From assembly GCF_016598475.1 (NCBI RefSeq), contig NZ_JAEMUX010000004.1, forward strand, positions 62,001-126,000: a stretch of DNA of 64,000 nucleotides, written 5' to 3'. The DNA comes from Streptomyces adelaidensis (GTDB lineage: Bacteria; Actinomycetota; Actinomycetes; Streptomycetales; Streptomycetaceae). Every line of letters starts with the position of its first letter. The first letter of the stretch is position 1. Shown here in pieces: positions 60,396 through 64,000 of the stretch. Made by a program: the position numbers and the translations under genes. The notes under the pieces were generated by a model. That model was not told the DNA's origin. It saw nothing but the letters and a program-made list of their open reading frames with translations, and ran no database searches.

Positions 60396-63300
60396 GTGAC
60401 CCCACGGCATCGCATCGTCCGGGCAATCGCGCCCATGGTCCCCCTGGTGCTCGGCGCGGGGCTGATGGCCGCGCCGGCGGCGACCGCGGACGCGTCGGCC
60501 AGGGAGGCCTCCGCCTCGGCGGCGCGGAGCGCGGTCACCGTACGGATCGACCCGTCGTACCGGCAGCAGGAGTTCGAGGGGTGGGGGACGAGCCTCGTCT
60601 GGTTCGCCAACGCCACGGGCAACTACCCGGAGCCCGTACGAAGACAGCTCGTCGACATGCTGTTCGGCGAGGACGGTCTCGGGCTCAACATCGCGCGCTA
60701 CAACATCGGCGGCGGCAACGCCCCGGACGTCCGCACGGACTACATGAAGGCCGGCGCGACGATGGAGGGCTTCTGGAAGGCCCCCGAGGGCACCACCCGG
60801 CAGGACATGGAGTGGTGGGACCCCAGCGATCCGGACCACTGGAACTGGGACGCCGACTCGGGCCAGCGCTGGTGGGTGGACCAGATCAAGGACAAGGTCA
60901 CCACATGGGAGGCGTTCAGCAACTCGCCGCCCTGGTTCCAGACCGTCAGCGGCTATGTCTCCGGCGGCTTCGACGCGAACACGGACCAGATCCGGGCGGA
61001 CCGCGTCGACGAGTTCGCCGCCTATCTGGTGCGGGTGACAGAGGAGCTGGAGAAGGCGCACGGCATCGACTTCGACACCATCGCCCCGCTGAACGAGCCC
61101 AACACCAACTACTGGGGCACCCAGATCGGCGCGAACGGCCAGCCCACCGGCGGCCGCCAGGAGGGCGCGCACGCGGGACCGGCGCTCCAGCAGAAGGTGC
61201 TCCTGGCGCTCGACAAGGCGCTCGAAGGGGCGGCGATCGACGCCGAGATCTCCGCGATGGACGAGACCAACCCCACGATCTTCACCCAGAACTGGAACGC
61301 CTACGACACCTCCGCACGTGCCGCCGTCCCCCAGCTCAACGTGCACACCTACGGCACGGGCATGCGCACCAGCGCCCGTGACATCGCCAAGGGCGCGGAC
61401 AAAAAGCTCTGGATGAGCGAGGTCGAGGGCACCTGGGGCACCGGCAGCGACTTCACGAGCATGGAACCGGGCCTCGGCATCGCCACCCGCATGGTCGACG
61501 ACATGCGTGAACTGGAGCCCTCCGCCTGGGTGTTCTGGCAGCCCATCGAGGACTCGATCCCGCAGGCCGCGGCCGGCAAGAACTGGGGCAGCATCCACGT
61601 CCCGTTCAACTGCACGGCCGAGGACACCCTGGAGACCTGCCCGATCCGGGCCAACTCCAAGTTCCACACCATCCGGAACTTCACCCACCACATCCGTCCC
61701 GGCGACCGCTTCGTGAAGGTCGACGACCCGTCCAGCGTCGCCGCCGTCAAGAAGTCCGGCCGCGCGGCCACCGTGGTCCACGTCAACAGCGGCACGACCG
61801 CGCGCTCCGTCACCCTCGACCTCTCCCGCTTCGGCAAGGTCTCCTCGCGCGCCACCGTCACCCCCGTGGTGACGAGCACCGACGGCGCCCTCGTGGAGGG
61901 CACCCCGGTGCGGGTGACCGACCGCACGGCCACCCTCGACGTTCCCGCCAAGTCCGTCACCACCTTCCTGGTCGAGGGCGTCAGCGGGGTGGCGAAGGAT
62001 GCCCCGCTCGTCCGGTCCGGGCACGTCTACCGGCTCCAGGGCGCGCAGAGCGGCAAGTCGCTCGCCCCGTCGGAGGACGGCACCGGCGTGGTCATCCGCA
62101 CGACCGACGCCGCGAGCGCCCGGCAGCTGTGGTCGGTGGAGCAGCTGACCCCGGGCACCGACAACCGCGAGCGCTACGCCCTCACCAACGCCGACACCGG
62201 CAAGCGGCTGGCGGTGCGCGACAACCAGGCCGTCCTCGAAGACCCGGCAGCGGACCCGGCGGACGGTGATGTCCCCGAAGCCGCGCAGTGGATCATGTCG
62301 ACGACGGGCGACGGCAGTTGGACCTTCGTGAACGTCGCCACCGGCCGCCTGGCCGACGTCGCCGGGCAATCGTCGGCGGACGGCGCCAAGGTGTCGACGT
62401 ACACCCCGACCTCGGCGGGCAACCAGCGCTGGACCGTGACCGACGAGACCGTGCTGCGCACCGAGCGGGCCGAGGCGTTCACCGTGCCGCGGCTGCGGCC
62501 GAAGCTGCCGGAGACGGTGACGCCGGTGTTCCGGGACGGCGCCCGGGGCTCCCTGCCCGTGGTGTGGGACCTTCCGTCGGACCGGAATTGGCGCGAGCCC
62601 GGGACCGTACGGGTCACGGGTGAGGCGACCGACGCCCTCGGGCGGAAGATCGCCGCGAAGGCCGTCGTCACCGTCGACACGATCGCCTCGACCGTCCCCG
62701 GCCGCGCCAAGACCTACGTGGGCGGCGAGCCGGAGCTGCCGGCGACGGTCGTCGGCCTCGGCAGGCACGGCGGCCGGACCGCCCTCCCCGTCACCTGGGG
62801 CGCCGCTCCCGAGGGGGCGTTCGACAAGGCCGGGGCCGTGACGCTGACCGGCACCGCCGAGGTCGTCGACGGCAGCACGGCCGCCGCGTCGGTACGCGTC
62901 CAGGTCACCGAAGCCACAGCGACCAACATCGCGCCCGAGACGGGCGTCTTTGTCGCCGCCACCTTCACCGAGAGCGGCTACTCCGCGGAGCGCCTGCGCG
63001 ACGGCACCACCGGCGAGAAGGCCTGGTCCAACTGGAGGTCGGGCACCAAGAACCCGTCCGACACCCTCACCTTCACGCTGCCGAAGAGCCGCGACCTCAC
63101 CCGGATCGTCGCCCACTTCCACCGGGACGGGACCAATGTCTCCTTCCCGGAGAGCCTGAAGGTGCAGGTCAGGGCGGCCGACGACGGTCCGTGGACCGAT
63201 GCGAGCGGTTCGGTCGCGGTCGGCACGGAGGGCACACCGGTCATCGACGTCCCGCTCGACGAGGGCCCGGCGACCGGCGTGCGCGTGGTCATGACCGCAC

Positions 63301-63605
63301 GTCAGGGCGGCTACATCACGATGAGCGAGATCGAGGTGTACGCCAAGTCCGCCGGCGTCTCCTCGGACGCCGCCGCCACCGCCGTCGAGGTGGCCGGAAA
63401 ACCGGTCGCGTCCTTCGACCCCGACACCACCGCCTACCGGGTCGTCACGTCCGACCCGACCCGGGCCGAGGTCACAGCGACGGCCCGCGACCCGTACGCG
63501 ACCGTCACCGTCGACCGGACCACTCGCACCTCGGCCGTCGTCTCCGTGACGAGCGAGGACGGTACCGAGACCCGGAAGTACCGGATCGATCTCGTACGAC
63601 GCTGA
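60396..63605 (+). CDS. Secreted multidomain GH30 glycosidase with ricin-type, Ig-like and F5/8C modules
   Basis: A 1069-residue exported enzyme. The signal (RAIAPMVPLVLGAGLMAAPA) is followed by a GH30 barrel: EGWGTSLVWFANATGNYPEP, acid/base E234 in APLNEPNTNYWG and nucleophile E342 in LWMSEVEGTWG. This resembles endo-beta-1,6-galactanase-type GH30. After the barrel come a GH30 beta-domain, a ricin-B-like trefoil (HVYRLQGAQSGKSLAPSEDG to SAGNQRWTV, about residues 545-690), two bacterial Ig-like domains (Big_4 type), an F5/8C (discoidin) module (NIAPETGVFVAATFTESGYS on) and a C-terminal cadherin-like beta-sandwich. GTG 60396 follows AAGGGAG. A strong hairpin ends the unit. Confidence 0.9.
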   Translation: MTPRHRIVRAIAPMVPLVLGAGLMAAPAATADASAREASASAARSAVTVRIDPSYRQQEFEGWGTSLVWFANATGNYPEPVRRQLVDMLFGEDGLGLNIARYNIGGGNAPDVRTDYMKAGATMEGFWKAPEGTTRQDMEWWDPSDPDHWNWDADSGQRWWVDQIKDKVTTWEAFSNSPPWFQTVSGYVSGGFDANTDQIRADRVDEFAAYLVRVTEELEKAHGIDFDTIAPLNEPNTNYWGTQIGANGQPTGGRQEGAHAGPALQQKVLLALDKALEGAAIDAEISAMDETNPTIFTQNWNAYDTSARAAVPQLNVHTYGTGMRTSARDIAKGADKKLWMSEVEGTWGTGSDFTSMEPGLGIATRMVDDMRELEPSAWVFWQPIEDSIPQAAAGKNWGSIHVPFNCTAEDTLETCPIRANSKFHTIRNFTHHIRPGDRFVKVDDPSSVAAVKKSGRAATVVHVNSGTTARSVTLDLSRFGKVSSRATVTPVVTSTDGALVEGTPVRVTDRTATLDVPAKSVTTFLVEGVSGVAKDAPLVRSGHVYRLQGAQSGKSLAPSEDGTGVVIRTTDAASARQLWSVEQLTPGTDNRERYALTNADTGKRLAVRDNQAVLEDPAADPADGDVPEAAQWIMSTTGDGSWTFVNVATGRLADVAGQSSADGAKVSTYTPTSAGNQRWTVTDETVLRTERAEAFTVPRLRPKLPETVTPVFRDGARGSLPVVWDLPSDRNWREPGTVRVTGEATDALGRKIAAKAVVTVDTIASTVPGRAKTYVGGEPELPATVVGLGRHGGRTALPVTWGAAPEGAFDKAGAVTLTGTAEVVDGSTAAASVRVQVTEATATNIAPETGVFVAATFTESGYSAERLRDGTTGEKAWSNWRSGTKNPSDTLTFTLPKSRDLTRIVAHFHRDGTNVSFPESLKVQVRAADDGPWTDASGSVAVGTEGTPVIDVPLDEGPATGVRVVMTARQGGYITMSEIEVYAKSAGVSSDAAATAVEVAGKPVASFDPDTTAYRVVTSDPTRAEVTATARDPYATVTVDRTTRTSAVVSVTSEDGTETRKYRIDLVRR

Positions 63606-63609
63606 AACA

Positions 63610-63643
63610 GGTCGGCGGGGGCCGATGACGGCCCCCGCCGACC
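63610..63643. terminator. Bidirectional hairpin terminator
   Basis: A perfect 15-bp GC stem (GGTCGGCGGGGGCCG and complement) with loop ATGA between convergent genes, starting 5 nt after the GH30 stop. Confidence 0.88.
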
Positions 63644-63668
63644 GTACGAGCGACTGGTCGACCGCTGC

Positions 63669-64000
63669 TCAACTGCTCACGCAGGCCGCCCCGTTGAGAG
63701 TGAAGGTCGTCGGCGCGGTGTTGGTGGTGCCCTTGCTGCCGATGAACCCGGCCGTGACGGAGCCCGCGGCGGGGACGGTGGAGGTGTAGGAGGCGGGGGC
63801 GACGCTCACCGAACCGCCTGTCTGCGTGGGGGTTCCGCCCCACATGTTGGTGATCTTCTGGCCGTCCGCGAAGGTGAAGGCGAGGGTCCAGCCGCTGATG
63901 GCGCTGGTGCCGGTGTTGCGGATGACGATCTCGCCCTGGTAGCCGCCCTGCCACTCGTTGGTGGCGCGGTAGGCGACGGAGCAGGTCCCTGCGGGTGTGT
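63669..64000 (-). CDS. C-terminal CBM2 domain of a secreted glycoside hydrolase (runs off the window)
   Basis: The last 109 codons of a minus-strand gene. The peptide CSVAYRATNEWQGGYQGEIV, SGWTLAFTFADGQKITNMWG and the closing FTLNGAACVSS form a complete family 2 cellulose-binding module, with the paired terminal cysteines and exposed tryptophans. The catalytic domain lies beyond base 64000. CBM2 modules anchor cellulases, xylanases and chitinases to crystalline polymers. Confidence 0.9.
   Translation of the reverse strand, partial: TPAGTCSVAYRATNEWQGGYQGEIVIRNTGTSAISGWTLAFTFADGQKITNMWGGTPTQTGGSVSVAPASYTSTVPAAGSVTAGFIGSKGTTNTAPTTFTLNGAACVSS

Overview
The window is very GC-rich, with GC-loaded third codon positions, GTG starts, Tat-dependent secreted enzymes, mycothiol-type formaldehyde metabolism and a CebR operator. 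It reads as a Streptomyces (or close relative) chromosome segment rich in carbohydrate-degrading and accessory genes.

Layout. 1-6.2 kb: a mycothiol-linked formaldehyde dehydrogenase and a metallo-hydrolase (cut by the window edge), a TetR regulator with an acyl-CoA dehydrogenase, a YhgE/Pip-type membrane protein and a PatB/MalY-type C-S lyase. 6.2-9.7 kb: a FadR-type GntR regulator with an apparent frameshift near its start, then a HelR-type RNA polymerase-protecting protein preceded by a copy of the rifamycin-associated element. 9.7-14 kb: a large Tat-secreted protein of unknown activity behind a clear promoter/operator, then a patch of gene remnants.

14-34 kb is a sugar-utilisation region: SIS-domain protein, RpiR regulator, GH38 alpha-mannosidase, a three-gene ABC importer, a GH3 beta-glycosidase, a BadF-type sugar kinase, a GH5-like enzyme, a NagZ-like GH3 hexosaminidase and a LacI regulator. 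Four near-identical 15-bp sites (TGGT-N5/6-GAACCA type) lie in front of its transcription units, which suggests one regulon. The enzyme set fits mannose/GlcNAc-containing glycans such as N-glycans, but that is inference.

34-42 kb: a giant WGR-DUF4132 protein, a CebR-operator-controlled CE2 acetylesterase, a decayed hemerythrin gene and a penicillin-acylase-family Ntn hydrolase.

42.8-55 kb is the most striking part. An acyl-CoA carboxylase beta subunit, a FadD32-like fatty acyl-AMP ligase and a Pks13-type ACP-KS-AT-ACP-TE synthase are followed by an antigen-85-fold esterase, a PucR-type regulator and a cutinase. The gene content matches the mycobacterial mycolate condensation locus (accD4-pks13-fadD32-Rv3802c-fbp), although streptomycetes are not known to make mycolic acids. 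An SDR-type reductase sits just upstream. The locus predicts a Claisen-type fatty acyl condensation system and a dedicated secreted acyltransferase/lipase pair.

55-64 kb: an intact-looking 1.88-kb IS1182-type element with 48-bp inverted repeats, a secreted alpha/beta-hydrolase, a secreted HExxH protein, a PL1 pectate lyase that has lost its catalytic core by an in-frame deletion, a large multidomain GH30 enzyme sharing a LacI-type operator with it, a strong bidirectional terminator, and the CBM2 tail of another secreted enzyme. No tRNA, rRNA or CRISPR array was seen.
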